Source: Haberlea rhodopensis (Eukaryota > Streptophyta > Magnoliopsida > Lamiales > Gesneriaceae). From it: a stretch of DNA of 64,000 nucleotides. The stretch spans positions 346,023 through 410,022 of the forward strand of contig CAJQUN010000486.1 in the NCBI GenBank assembly GCA_907163345.1. The letters are read 5' to 3'. The notes beneath the pieces are model-generated. The model was not told the DNA's origin. It did no database searches and worked only from the letters and a program-made list of their open reading frames with translations. Numbering within the stretch: the stretch's first letter is position 1; the number at the start of each line of letters is the position of its first letter. The translations under genes were made by a program, and so were the position numbers. Positions 23,349 through 34,438 of the stretch are shown piece by piece.

Positions 23349-23910
23349 ATGGCATCAAACAACGTAACTAGCACACTATCATTGCGATCGGTCCTTGAGA
23401 AGGACAAACTGAATGGGACAAATATCCTAGACTGGTATAGGAATTTGAGGATTGTCCTCAAACAAGAGAAAAAGCAATATGTCCTAGAGGAACCCTTACC
23501 TGCTGAGGAACCTCCCGTAACGGCCGCTAAAACCGATAAGGATGCTTATAAGAAGCATCAAAATGACGCACTTGATGTTGGTTGCCTTATGCTTGTCACC
23601 ATGAACTCTGAGCTTCAGAAGCAACATGAGGAAATGGAGGCGTTCGATATGATCGAGCACTTAAAGCAACTCTACCAACAACAAGCTAGACAAGAGAGGT
23701 ATGACATCGCTAGATCGTTATTCCAGTGCAGAATGGTAGAAGGAAGCCTTGTTGGAACTCATGTTTAAAGATGATTGGGTATATTGAGAATCTTGAGAAG
23801 CTGGGTTTTCCATTGGACCAAGAGTTGGCCACTGACGTAATCTTGCAATCGTTTCCTGATAGCTACAGTCAATTTGTCTTGAATTACAATATGATTGAAA
23901 TCGAGAAGAC
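23349..23910 (+). pseudogene. gag: copia-1 gag N-terminus
   Basis: Starts at ATG 23349. It has the plant copia Gag pattern LNGTNILDWYRNLRIVLKQE and FQCRMVEGSLVGTHV. A one-base deletion near 23766 (compared with the intact copia-2 copy) puts TAA after THV; the frame resumes as KMIGYIENLEKLGFPLDQEL. It is cut at MIEIEK by Ath-1, and gag continues at 31001. Confidence 0.93.
23906..23910. repeat. TSD of Ath-1, left copy (AAGAC)
   Basis: AAGAC before the LTR at 23911 and again at 31001-31005. Confidence 0.96.
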
Positions 23911-25429
23911 TGGTAGCGTTTATCGCGTACGCCCAAATTAACCCTCTCAAGTTAATAACAGTAATTAATGTAGTAGCGTGAGTAGGGATCAATCCCACGA
24001 GGAAGGTTTTATCTCTGTGTTAACTTATGCAAACGAAAATAAAAGGGGTTTTGAAGTCAAAGTAATAATACTACGATGCAAAATTAAACTAATATGCAAA
24101 ATTATCTATATGAATTAACTTATGAGAAAAGTGCGATTCTCGGTTTTCGGTTAACTTTACAATTGGCGTTTACTATCTCGATCATCGATCTTCACAAATG
24201 GTTCAATTTCCATATGAATATTCATCGTGGACGTTTAATCCAATAATCAAAGTCCTATCTCACCTTAAGTTTAGTTAAGTAGCCCAAGCGTTCTAGTTTA
24301 ACCATTATCACACAATCAATCAAAATACAAGCGATTAAGATTTAAATCGATGATAGCATGTGAACTAGTGAGATCGATGAAGCTAAACAACATAATCCAA
24401 GCGTCTATGTTTAATCCAGTCAATTGTTTACCCTAAGAATTTAACAAACTCACAAACGGAATTTAATCAATCTTAGTTGCTTCGTAAATTAGAGGTATCA
24501 AACGATTCCGTATTTGATATCTAATTTAGCTTTAAATTGTATGAACAATAGCTAGGTGATCAGTCCAACAATCATGCATAACAATCATGACAATCAAATC
24601 AGAAAAACAATTGATACTCAATGCAAATCAACAATCAAAACTTATCTCACAAGAATTGTAAACATCCAATGTATCGTTTTCCTCAACCGAGAATCACAAA
24701 AGTACTTAGCTACTCATAACTAGATTAACAACAATCAAAATTAATCTAAAAAACATCAAACTAATAAGAGAAGAAAGAGTTACTAAAAGGAATCACGATT
24801 CCGGCTTGTCGATTCCGGTTCCGTTCTTCGTTGTTCTTGAAGAAAACTTGAAAGAAAATTATTCTCAAAAACTAAAAATATTCTAAAGTCTCGAATAATA
24901 TGCCTAAGAACTCAATAATATCGAGTTATGGGGATTGGTGGCTGATAAAATAGGTTACAACCTTTTAAATATGGTAAAAGACCTAATTTCCTTATTTCCG
25001 GACTCCTCGTCGATCGATCGCCTTGAATGTGGCGATCAATCGCTGCATTATTTTTTCTCGGAAAAACCCTTGAGGCGATCGATCGCTCCAGTAGACTTTG
25101 GCGATCACTCGCCCCTTCTTCGCGATCGATCGCTGGCTCTTCAAATTTGATGCAAATGTTTCTGTCCATAGGCGATCGATCTCCTCTTCGTGGCAATCGA
25201 TCTCCTCCTTCAAAATTACATTTTTGCCCTTTTCTTGATCAACTTTGAGTCCTTGTCATGTCCATGTCTCTTCTTGGTCTTTACACATCATTTTTAGCTC
25301 GTTTTCTTCGATTGTACCTATAATTACACAAATATACGATTAGGTAGCATACGTATCAATTTATCCATCAAAACCTACCAAATCATAGACAATTAAGCAC
25401 TAAAGATGTGTCTATTTCTAGTCACATCA
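23911..25429 (-). repeat. 3' LTR of Ath-1
   Basis: Forward ends TGGTAGCG and TAGTCACATCA. Contains the palindrome array 25011-25203 and, downstream of it on the minus strand, a TATTTAAAA box at 24963-24971. Confidence 0.95.
25011..25203. repeat. CGATCGATCG palindrome array, Ath-1 3' LTR
   Basis: Seven units start at 25011, 25033, 25076, 25102, 25123, 25173 and 25194 (steps 22, 43, 26, 21, 50, 21). Units at 25033 (CGATCAATCG) and 25102 (CGATCACTCG) are damaged here but intact at the matching places of the sister LTR. Confidence 0.95.
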
Positions 25430-25442
25430 AACTCCCCCATAC
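25430..25442 (-). other. Polypurine tract of Ath-1
   Basis: Minus strand GTATGGGGGAGTT directly before TGATGTGACTAG. Confidence 0.92.
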
Positions 25443-26798
25443 TTACTCTTTACTCGACCTCGAGTAAACAAATAAAACTACAATATGTTTGGTTGGCTCA
25501 TAGGTTCATAACAAAGCAACTAGTCCTCACTTTAATGCCTCAACAATTTTAACATGCATAATAATGAACGGCGGTGAAAAATTAACAGTGGAACAAGTTC
25601 AATCCCTAAACATTTCGTACCCAACGAAGTAGTGAACGTGTGTGTGTGGTCATAAACAAGTGTTGTGTACAAATTATAGATCCAAAATATGCAAAGCCAT
25701 AATAGTTCAAGTCATACACTAACACAAGTATAAGCTCACTTGCACACTCTTCTCCAATATCTTAGCTACTTTGCAAACATAAATCAAGTAGGTCTTTATT
25801 AGCTTGTAGCTTGGCCTAGGTATTGGCTTATGAAAGAAAGGGTAAGGATATTCAAACAAGAGAGTATGATGAAATGCACACTAAAAGCTTCTCTTCTTGT
25901 ATGAATTTTTCAACTTTGTTCTTTTTCACAAGGTTTATTTCAACACTTTTCTTCTTTTTGTGCCTTGGCTCCCCTTGGAGTCATATTTTATCTATTTTTT
26001 CAAGGCATCCCTTTTTCTTTCATGCATTCCATTCTTTTGACAATTAAGCTCACAAATATACTGCAATGATTCCCAAGTGCATTTGAATGAAATACATCAT
26101 ACTCCCTTAAAAGGTATGGATTAAAATCACATTTAGGCTTAAAGGGTAGGATGATAAGCTAATCAAGAAATGTTGAATGGGAGTCTTTAGTATGCTTAGC
26201 ATACTACCATTCTTTTACATTTAAGGCTCAAAATAGGTACTAGAGAATGATTTTGTTTACATGGTAGGCTTGAAAGGCACAAACGCATCAAAGATCGCCT
26301 ATATCACTTTCATGTTTGCAAGTAGTCTAGACATACGCCTCAAAGAGTATGTAGTTAAGTTCTAGCATGTATTAGAGACTTCTTAAGACTATTACAAAGT
26401 TCACACAATCTTCACTAAGCTATGCACACTTCACAAGCCATGACAATAATGTGCTCAAAATATTCAACTACTAAGTTAAAGTACACTTTGCATTAGAGTT
26501 CAAAGTGTTCCAAGGTTAACAATTCACCTATGTTCAAAAGCATGCATGCCATCAATTAGGTTTCATCATGGGCTAGTGATTCTAAGCATGTGTTCATTAC
26601 TAGCTATGAGCTCAAAATTTTCAAATGTTTTGATTTTTTTTGTATTTTTGTAATAGAAAAGCAATAACACACCACTAATCTCTCCTCCATACTTAAATCT
26701 TACATTGTCCCCAATGTAAGGCAAAAAATACAAGAAAAAAGAAAAGTTTAAACTAAAAAGCAAAAAAAAATAAAAGGGTAAAAGGGAAACTAACTCCC
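25443..26798 (-). other. Non-coding 3' internal region of Ath-1
   Basis: No credible gene. Several blocks (for example around 26150-26320) match the non-coding region of N1 and N2, which supports descent of the N family from an Athila-type parent. Confidence 0.75.
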
Positions 26799-26816
26799 CT
26801 TGGGTTGCCTCCCAAG
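26799..26816 (-). other. Conserved hairpin after gag-pro in Ath-1
   Basis: Minus strand CTTGGGAGGCAACCCAAG, identical to the N1 and N2 hairpins. Confidence 0.8.
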
Positions 26817-26859
26817 CAGCGCCTCTGTTTAACGTCGGTGGCCCGACGCCAGTCCTCTA

Positions 26860-28600
26860 TCAAGGTGGGTGATGCGATGTCGCTCTATCCTTCTTCTTCC
26901 ACCTCAATATCTTCTTAAGTCTCTTGAACTTTGGTTTGTTTGCCTTTGAGTGGGCGTCCTCAGTCCTTTTTCCTCCTTCAACATATGTGGCTTGCTGTGG
27001 TCGATCCTGAGGGTGCTTCTTTTCAATGGTATGATCCCGTAAGTGAGAAGAGCGAGAGTCAGCAGTATCAGGAATAGATAAAGCAGCAATAGTATGAACA
27101 GTATGCACAGGATGAGAATCCATACCTCCGTTATCATCAAGGCCATCGGTAGCCTTTCCCATCTCCCACAATTCATCATTATCAAAATCATAATCATATG
27201 CATCATTTATATCAGTAGCGTAACTAGAATGCTCGTGAGTTTTAATGGGTTCATAGATATTAAATTTTGTAATTTCACCATTAGACTATTGTTAACAGGC
27301 CGCTACTCACGTCGATCACAGATTTTGATGTTTTCAAGAATGGTCTCCCTAAAAGAATGGGGCTAGATGGATCACCATTTTCCATGTCTAAAACATAGAA
27401 ATCGGCGGGGAAGACCAAATTCTCTGCATGCACAATTATGTCCTCTACTATCCCGCTAGGTATAACCGTGGACTTATCAGCTAATTGAATCACAGTGTTA
27501 TTTCTTTTCAAAGGTCCAGGTTTCAGTTGAGTGTAGATTGAGTAAGGCATGACATTAATAGAAGATCCTAAATCTAGCATCGTCGTGGTTCCTATCACAC
27601 AGGGAATAGAGAACATACCGGGGTCCTTGCATTTTGTGGCAATGCTTCTTTGGATGACTGCCGAAACATTCTCACCTAGCTCGATCTTGGGGCACCCTTT
27701 GCGTTTCTTGCCCTTATCCTCTTTCCATACCTCTTTCAAGAATCTCGCCCAGCGAGGTATTTTCATCATTTCATCATGTAGTGGTGCGTTTTCCTCACAG
27801 CGTCGGAAAGTCTCGTAGAGTTCCTTGATATCCTCATCTTTCCTATTCTCCTTAAAATCAAGGGGGAATGGGGGTTCAATTTTATATTCAGAAAATTTAG
27901 GGAACTTACCCCATGGTTCCTCCTCTGTGGGCTCTTCAACGTCCTTCTCCATATCCTTCATCTCTTCTTGCTTGAGTGGCATCAGTATCACCTTCTCCTC
28001 AGCTGTATCTTCGCTCATCTTCAAAGTGATAGCGCTCACATTCTCCCTGGGGTTCACCTCCGGTTGTGACGGGAGAGTGTTTGATCTTTGAGACTCAATG
28101 TGATTTATTGCTGTTGCCATCTGACCCATTTGAGTAGTCAAGCTTTGGATGCTTGCTCTTGTCTCCTGTTGAAATTTTAGAGATCCATTAGCAAGTTCCT
28201 TAACAATATTTTCTAAATACTCACCAGGTGTTGGGGTTGGAATGGCTTGTTGTGGCCTTTGGAATGGTGGCTTATATGGTGGTGGGTGTTGTTGCATCTG
28301 TGGCTCATTTTGATTTCCATATCTCAAATTTGGATGATCTCGCCATCCTGGGTTGTACGTGCTAGAATAGGGATCATACTTCCGTTGTGGTTGTCCCGGA
28401 AATCCGCCTGCCGCATTTGCTTCCTCAATTGAAGGTTCTTGAAGTGTGGGGCAAGCGTCAGTTGGATGACTCGGTAGTGCACAAATTCCACATACCTTAG
28501 CATTTTGTCCCATTCCGATCGCAAGTTGTTTCACAATACCTGTTAAATCAATCAATTGTTGTTCGAGGCTAGAGAAACATTTACCTCGCCTTGCTTCCTA
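26860..28600 (-). pseudogene. gag-pro: Ath-1 gag C-terminus and Athila-type protease
   Basis: In a frame shifted from the gag ORF upstream: SSLEQQLIDLTG, a zinc-knuckle-like CGICALPSHPTDAC (CX2CX4HX4C), a proline-rich linker, a coiled, acidic stretch, then the Athila protease core MLDLGSSINVMPYS and SPILLGRPFL. A 2-base loss near 27285, seen against the 50354-51093 copy, shifts the frame again; the tail continues to about 26860 with FNIYE and ELWEMGK and a lysine-rich end. No RT follows. Confidence 0.88.
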
Positions 28601-29259
28601 AGTTTATGGTCCGATCGAGCAGTTCTAAACTGTTGAGAGTTGGCTGCCATGTTCGCAATCAAGTGTCTTGCTTCAGTTGGCGTCTTGTCTACAAATGCCC
28701 CTCCACTAGCAGCGTCCACCAAATTCCTGTCATTTGGCAAAAGACCCTCATAAAAATATTGAATCAGTAAATGTTCACTTATCTGATGTTGAGGGCAGCT
28801 TGCACAAAGCTTTTTGAAGCGCTCCCAATATTCATGCAGTGATTCCTCTTGGAGTTGTCTAATGTCGTATATATCTTTGCGGATATTCGTCGCTCTTGAT
28901 GCAGGAAAGTATTTTTCCAAGAAGGTTCTTTTCAGCTTGTTCCATGTAGTGATGGATCCAGAAGGTAAATAGAAGAGCCAATCTTTAGCCGCGTCCTTCA
29001 AAGAGAACGGAAAAGCACGTAATTTGATTTGTTCCACGGTTATTCCAGTCGGCTTCATTGTAGTGCACACTACATGGAATTCCATCAAATGCTTATGCGA
29101 ATCCTCACCTGCAAGGCCATGAAAAGAAGGTAAAAGATGTATTAGGCCAGATTTTAATTCAAAATTTATATTAGTAGCAAGTGTAGGAAAGGTTATGCAG
29201 AGAGGTTGCTGATCCAAAGTAGGATTAGCTAGCTGTCGTAGGCTTTGATTCTCTGCCAT
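28552..29259 (-). pseudogene. gag: Ath-1 Gag capsid region
   Basis: First ATG of the frame at 29259 (MAENQSLRQL), though the frame is open further upstream and the true start is unsure. The Athila retrotransposon Gag signature is clear: LKSGLIHLLPSFHGLAGED, AKDWLFYLPSGSITTW, FLEKYFPASRATNIRK, LHEYWERFKKLC, LLIQYFYEGL. The frame ends at TGA 28552-28554, and a frameshift between about 28570 and 28600 separates it from the zinc-knuckle and protease part. Confidence 0.92.
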
Positions 29260-29453
29260 GATGGTCCTGTCCTCTTCTTCTTTCACTTGTCTTCGATTTT
29301 CTCTTCTTAGGTGGTATAGAGTCCTTTCTATCTCGGGATCGTATTGATGTTCGTCCTCCTCAAATGAAACTCGCCTGCGTGCATGAACAAACAGGTAAAA
29401 AGCACGGGAAGAAGAATATCAATAAAAGTTAACACAAATTAATAAAATTGCCT

Positions 29454-29471
29454 TCCCCGGCAACGGCGCCA
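29454..29471 (-). other. Primer-binding site of Ath-1 (tRNA-Asp)
   Basis: Minus strand TGGCGCCGTTGCCGGGGA, five bases inside the LTR end. Confidence 0.94.
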
Positions 29472-29476
29472 AAATT

Positions 29477-31000
29477 TGGTAGCGTTTATCGCGTACGCCC
29501 AAATTAACCCTCTCAAGTTAATAACAGTAATGAATGTAGTAGCGTGAGTAGGGATCGATCCCACGAGGAAGGTTATATCTCTGTGTTAACTTATGCAAAC
29601 GAAAATAAAAAGGGGTTTTGAAGTCAAAGTAATAATACTACGATGCAAAATGAAACTAATATGCAAAATTATCTATATGAATTAACTTATGAGAAAAGTG
29701 CGATTCTCGGTTTTCGGTTAACTTTACAATTGGCGTTTACTATCTCGATCATCGATCTTCACAAATGGTTCCATTTCCATATGAATATTCATCGTGGACG
29801 TTTAATCCAATAATCAAAGTCCTATCTCACCTTAAGTTTAGTTAAGTAGCCCAAGCGTTCTAGTTTAACCCTTATCACACAATCAATCAAAATACAAGCG
29901 ATTAAGATTTAAATCGATGATAGCATGTGAACTAGTGAGATCGATGAAGCTAAACAACATAATCTAAGCGTCTATGTTTAATCCAGTCAATTGTTTACCT
30001 AAGAATTTAACAAACTCACAAACGGAATTTAATCAATCTTAGTTGCTTCGTAAATTAGAGGTATCAAACGATTCCGTATTTGATATCTAATTTAGCTTTA
30101 AATTGTATGAACAATAGCTAGGTGATCAGTCCAACAATCATGCATAACAATCATGACAATCAAATCAGAAAAACAATTGATACTCAATGCAAATCAACAA
30201 TCAAAACTTATCTCACAAGAATTGTAAACATCCAATGTATCGTTTTCCTCAACCGAGAATCACAAAAGTACTTAGCTACTCATAACTAGATTAACAACAA
30301 TCAAAATTAATCTAAAAAACATCAAACTAATAAGAGAAGAAAGAGTTACTAAAAGGAATCACGATTCCGGCTTGTCGATTCCGGTTCCGTTCTTCGTTGT
30401 TCTTGAAGAAAACTTGAAAGAAAATTATTCTCAAAAACTAAAAATATTCTAAAGTCTCGAATAATATGCCTAAGAACTCAATAATATCGAGTTATGGGGA
30501 TTGGTGGCTGATAAAATAGGTTACAACCTTTTAAACATGGTAAAAGACCTAATTTCCTTATTTCCGGACTCCTCGGCGATCGATCGCCTTGAATGTGGCG
30601 ATCGATCGCTACATTATTTTTTTTCGGAAAAACCCTTGAGGCGATCGATCGCCGAGCTCCAGTAGACTTTGGCGATCGATCGCCCCTTCTTCGCGATCGA
30701 TCGTTGGCTCTTCAAATTTGATGCAAATGTTTCTGTCCATAGGCGATCGATCTCCTCTTCGTGGCAATCGATCTCCTCCTTCAAAATTACATTTTTGCCC
30801 TTTTCTTGATCAACTTTGAGTCCTTGTCATGTCCATGTCTCTTCTTGGTCTTTACACATCATTTTTAGCTCGTTTTCTTCGATTGTACCTATAATTACAC
30901 AAATATATGATTAGGTAGCATACGTATCAATTTATCCATCAAAACCTACCAAATCGTAGACAATTAAGCACTAAAGATGTGTCTATTTCTAGTCACATCA
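29477..31000 (-). repeat. 5' LTR of Ath-1
   Basis: 1524 bp, partner of 23911-25429. Confidence 0.95.
30577..30774. repeat. CGATCGATCG palindrome array, Ath-1 5' LTR
   Basis: Seven units start at 30577, 30599, 30642, 30673, 30694, 30744 and 30765 (steps 22, 43, 31, 21, 50, 21). The third unit is followed by a 5-bp insertion (GAGCT region) relative to the sister LTR. Confidence 0.96.
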
Positions 31001-31005
31001 AAGAC
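31001..31005. repeat. TSD of Ath-1, right copy (AAGAC)
   Basis: Matches 23906-23910. Confidence 0.96.
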
Positions 31006-31653
31006 TCTACCGCAATTGCTTGGTATGTTGAGAACATATGAAGCAAACTCAAAGAAGTCTAAGCCCACTAATGTTCTTATTGTGAATAAGAGCAAGGGAA
31101 AGACTAAAGCAAAAGGCTTTAAGAAGAACAAGAAAGTCTTTGTTAAGTCTAAGCCTCATGCTTCTGCACTCAAGCCAAAGGGAGGAGTGCTAAGGAAGGG
31201 GAACTGCTTCCATTGCGGTGAGACCGGTCATTGGAAGAGGAACTGCAAATTATATCTGGAAGATCTTAAGAAGACAAAGGGAAGTGTGACTTCCACTTCA
31301 GGTATTTTTGTTATAGAAGTCAATTTATCTACTTCTTCATCATGGGTATTAGATACTGGATGTGGTTCTCACATTTGTGTTAATGTGCAGGATCTCAAAG
31401 GAGTAGGATGTTGGCGAAATGCGAGGTTGATCTCCGAGTGGGAAATGGAGTAAGAGTTGCTGCATTAGCTATAGGAAACTACTCTTTAACTTTGCCTTCT
31501 GGTTTATTATTAGATTTACAAGACTGTTATTTTGTGCCATCTATTACTAGAAACATAATTTCAATTTCTTGTTTGGACAAGATTGGTTTTTCATTTATTA
31601 TAAAGGACAAATCTTGCTCCATTTATTTGAATGAGATGTTTTATGCTAGTGCA
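31006..31653 (+). pseudogene. gag-pol: copia-1 gag C-terminus and protease start
   Basis: Continues gag after Ath-1: LPQLLGMLRTYEANSKK, a lysine-rich stretch, zinc knuckle CFHCGETGHWKRNC (about 31207-31250), then protease WVLDTGCGSHIC. A frameshift near 31410 moves the protease into another frame (VAALAIGNYSLTLPSG, ending NEMFYASA). It is cut at 31653 by N2 and resumes at 37476. Confidence 0.92.
31649..31653. repeat. TSD of N2, left copy (GTGCA)
   Basis: GTGCA before the LTR at 31654 and again at 37476-37480. Confidence 0.96.
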
Positions 31654-31857
31654 TGATAGGCTTAGATTTTAAGTGTTTTTAACTGTAATTTCTTCCCATT
31701 TTCCGTACTTTTTCCTGGATGATATTGTGCTTTTTGGTGTTTATTCGTTTGTTTCAGGAAATTAGATCGGAAATGGAAGAAATGAGCTAATATGAAGATA
31801 ACGGGCAAAATCGGGCGAGAAAGAGTTAAATTTGAAGAAGTGAGATTTTCGGAATCT

Positions 31858-32100
31858 CGATCGATCGAGATTATGTCTCGATCGATCGAGCCAGACAGTA
31901 TGCTGAGAAGAAAAGAATTTCAAGTCTCGATCGATCGGTGGAAAATCTCGATCGATCGAGCGAGGCAGTAACTTCAGAGCTGATTTTTTCAAAGTCTCGA
32001 TCGATCGGTAGAAAATCTCGATCGATCGAGCAAGGCAGTGAGTTTCAAAGGCTGACATGAACAGTGCACCGATCGATCGGACGCAAATCTCGATCGATCG
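31858..32100. repeat. CGATCGATCG palindrome array, N2 5' LTR
   Basis: Eight units start at 31858, 31879, 31928, 31949, 31998, 32019, 32070 and 32091. Steps are 21, 49, 21, 49, 21, 51, 21: four doublets on a 70-bp period, all eight cores intact. Confidence 0.98.
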
Positions 32101-32152
32101 AGACGCAAATCCGGGAAAATCTTATCTTCCATTTTTGAAATGATTTTTTTAG

Positions 32153-32159
32153 GTATAAA
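32153..32159 (+). promoter_or_regulatory. TATA box of N2 5' LTR
   Basis: TATAAAA within GGTATAAAAGGG, about 50 bp after the palindrome array. The 3' LTR has the same motif near 36421. Confidence 0.75.
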
Positions 32160-33213
32160 AGGGTAAATCACTTCCAAATCAGAGATATACCATACCAGAC
32201 GTGAATTAGGTCGAGGAAAAGCTGCCCTAGCCGCCGCCCAACACCGCCGAAGGAGATTCAATCTCCGTTCTTCGTCCAAAGTCGAGCCAATCCATTCCGG
32301 AGTGCAAGGAAGGAACAAGAGAAGAAATCACGGTGCAACGCACGGATTCATCCACCGTTTATCGTATTTCTAAACTTTAATTTATTTGATTTTCAATTTC
32401 ATTTGATGTTTTTGAGGTCGAGAGACAATTAAACTCTTATGTATTTGATTTGAATTAAATCTAGTTTATTTTATTCGAGTTTTAGTTTCGTTGTGTTTGA
32501 TTATTGATTCAATTGTGTTTGAGCGCATTGATTGTTATTGTTCATAAATTAATTGTTTGTGTAGATCAAAGTCTAGCTAGCTTTGATTGAATTTGAGAGT
32601 TATAACCGAGATCGAGAGATAACGTTGTAACACGCTCCATTAATTTATGATGTATGTTACGATTGAGATCGAGGGATGATATTGCATACGTGAGAACTTG
32701 GAATCGAAAGATTTAGAGTTATAAGGTGTTGACGTCTTATGCAATATTATATTAGTAAATAAGTGCACGAGAGTGACTTATTCTAATTAATGTTAGTTTC
32801 TTTACAGCTCGAGAGAGTGTATCGAATAATCGCGGAAACCTTTCACCTTTAAAATCAATTGGTTGATAATTTGAGAATTCACTTGAATCATTAAAGATAA
32901 CATAATTGAACGACGAACTTGGTAATTTTCTCGAGTGACTTGCCTTCGCATATCCGGAAACATTCATCTTATTGTTTCTTGTTTATTTTTCAGTCTTTAG
33001 TTTAAATTAGCATTAGTTAATCACCTTTGTTAATCGTAGGCTAAATATAATTTTATTAATCTTATTTGGTACTTATACGTTAGTCCCTGTGGATTCGACA
33101 ACCCGTACTTAATTTTCACTATACTAAAACTTGACAACCGTGCACTTGCGGTACAATCGCTTCACACTATTCTTTGAAATATCTTTAGTTTAAAAATAAA
33201 GCGGTCAAATTTT

Positions 33214-33231
33214 TGGCGCCGTTGCCGGGGA
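33214..33231 (+). other. Primer-binding site of N2 (tRNA-Asp)
   Basis: TGGCGCCGTTGCCGGGGA, six bases after the LTR. Confidence 0.94.
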
Positions 33232-33373
33232 CTAATCTGTATAATATCATACGAGATTAGTCAATTGTAATTTAGCCAATTTTATTATTTGCGTTTTTGT
33301 TTTCTTTTTCTTTTTGTTATTTTCGGAAAAAAAAATTATATTATTTTATTTGTTTTTCTTGCGAGGTACTTGT

Positions 33374-34389
33374 GATGCTTCATCAACAAGTCTCACAAGA
33401 TTTGCCCAACAATTTTCAGAGCCGTTTTGTTCGGCGTGGGAGAGATTCAATGAACTGGCAGACACATTCAGGTATCACAACTTTTCGAACTATACTCTTC
33501 TGCAACATTTCTTCAAAGGTTTGGATGCACAGACACGAGGATGGGTATTCAAAGGAGCATTGGTGACTGGGAGTCCCCTGGTTGATAGAGATGAGGACAG
33601 TGTATTACACCTGTTCAATGATATGACGGATTTCGATTACCACTGGCATTGTGATCCTTCCTTGCAAGGTTGGAGTCACCAATACCCACCAGAGACCCAC
33701 TGCCCTAATGATACGCACCAAACCTTTGAGCATCACGGCGAGAAGAAAGATAGTTTTGCAGAAGGAACGGCTCAATCAGAGAATATGTTATTTAGACTCA
33801 TGGCATCAACTGAGCAACGTTTAGAGAACCAGACCTATTATATACGTCATCTAGAGCACAATTTGCAATTCTAGTGGAAACCATCTCAATGAGATGCCAA
33901 GAGGAGGAGACGAGATCTACAAATCAGGCCCGGTTACATGATGATGATCACTCAACCAATCAAGTTTGGGGGAGTGATCCGACTCATGGGGAAGAATCAA
34001 GGGAAGTTGAGCCTATGGAAGTGACTGAGCCTACAGTGGAAAAGGCATCTGAGGAGATCCTATGGGACAACGAGCCAAGAGTGAAGTTGGATGATGAGAT
34101 TTTCGAGAAATTTGATATCCGCCCATCGATGGAGGCATGTTATGGGCCATATGTGGATACGTATTCCTCATCGATGCCACCAACTTCACCGCACTACGCC
34201 ATCCATGAGATGAAGCCAATTCAAGAATCATTCTCCCATGCTCACTATGTCATGAAGAAAGTTGTTGGAGCAACGAGCTTACACCGTTACACTCTTGCCA
34301 AGCTTGAGGGCATACTATATGAAGACCCATTAATAGTATCATACGATACGTACTATGGCCGGCAGCCGCTCTTTGATGGTTGCTTATGA
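33374..34389 (+). pseudogene. N2 gag-like protein, two frameshifts
   Basis: Aligns along its whole length with the intact N1 ORF (12120-13130). The ATG is kept (33374), but a one-base loss near 33393 and another near 33855 break the frame; the last part (33874-34389) is open to TGA. Conserved stretches include SAWERFNELADTFRYHNFS and EILWDNEPRVKLDDEIFEKF. Confidence 0.88.
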
Positions 34390-34420
34390 TGGTCAAGCCG
34401 ACGACTAGAAATCAGCGCTT

Positions 34421-34438
34421 CTTGGGAGGCAACCCAAG
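34421..34438 (+). other. Conserved hairpin after gag in N2
   Basis: CTTGGGAGGCAACCCAAG, as in N1 and Ath-1. Confidence 0.8.

Larger units (their letters stand above)
23911..31000 (-). mobile_element. Ath-1: Athila-type gag-protease element without RT or integrase
   Basis: LTRs 23911-25429 (1519 bp) and 29477-31000 (1524 bp), nearly identical; primer-binding site for tRNA-Asp at 29454-29471; polypurine tract 25430-25442; perfect AAGAC duplication. The 4.0-kb internal region codes only gag and an Athila-type protease, then about 1.4 kb of non-coding DNA, so it cannot reverse-transcribe itself. Recent by LTR identity. Confidence 0.96.
31654..33207 (+). repeat. 5' LTR of N2
   Basis: TGATAGGC...GCGGTCA. 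Carries the palindrome array 31858-32100 and a TATAAAA box at 32153-32159 shortly after it. Confidence 0.96.

Noticed and set aside
23335..23349. Host gene starting at 23349
   Set aside because: The protein is a plant copia Gag with matching LTR, primer site, zinc knuckle and pol downstream.
26904..27206. Hydrophobic 100-residue ORF resembling a membrane protein
   Set aside because: It is the out-of-frame reading of the Ath-1 gag-protease tail; the same artefact appears at 50686-51060.
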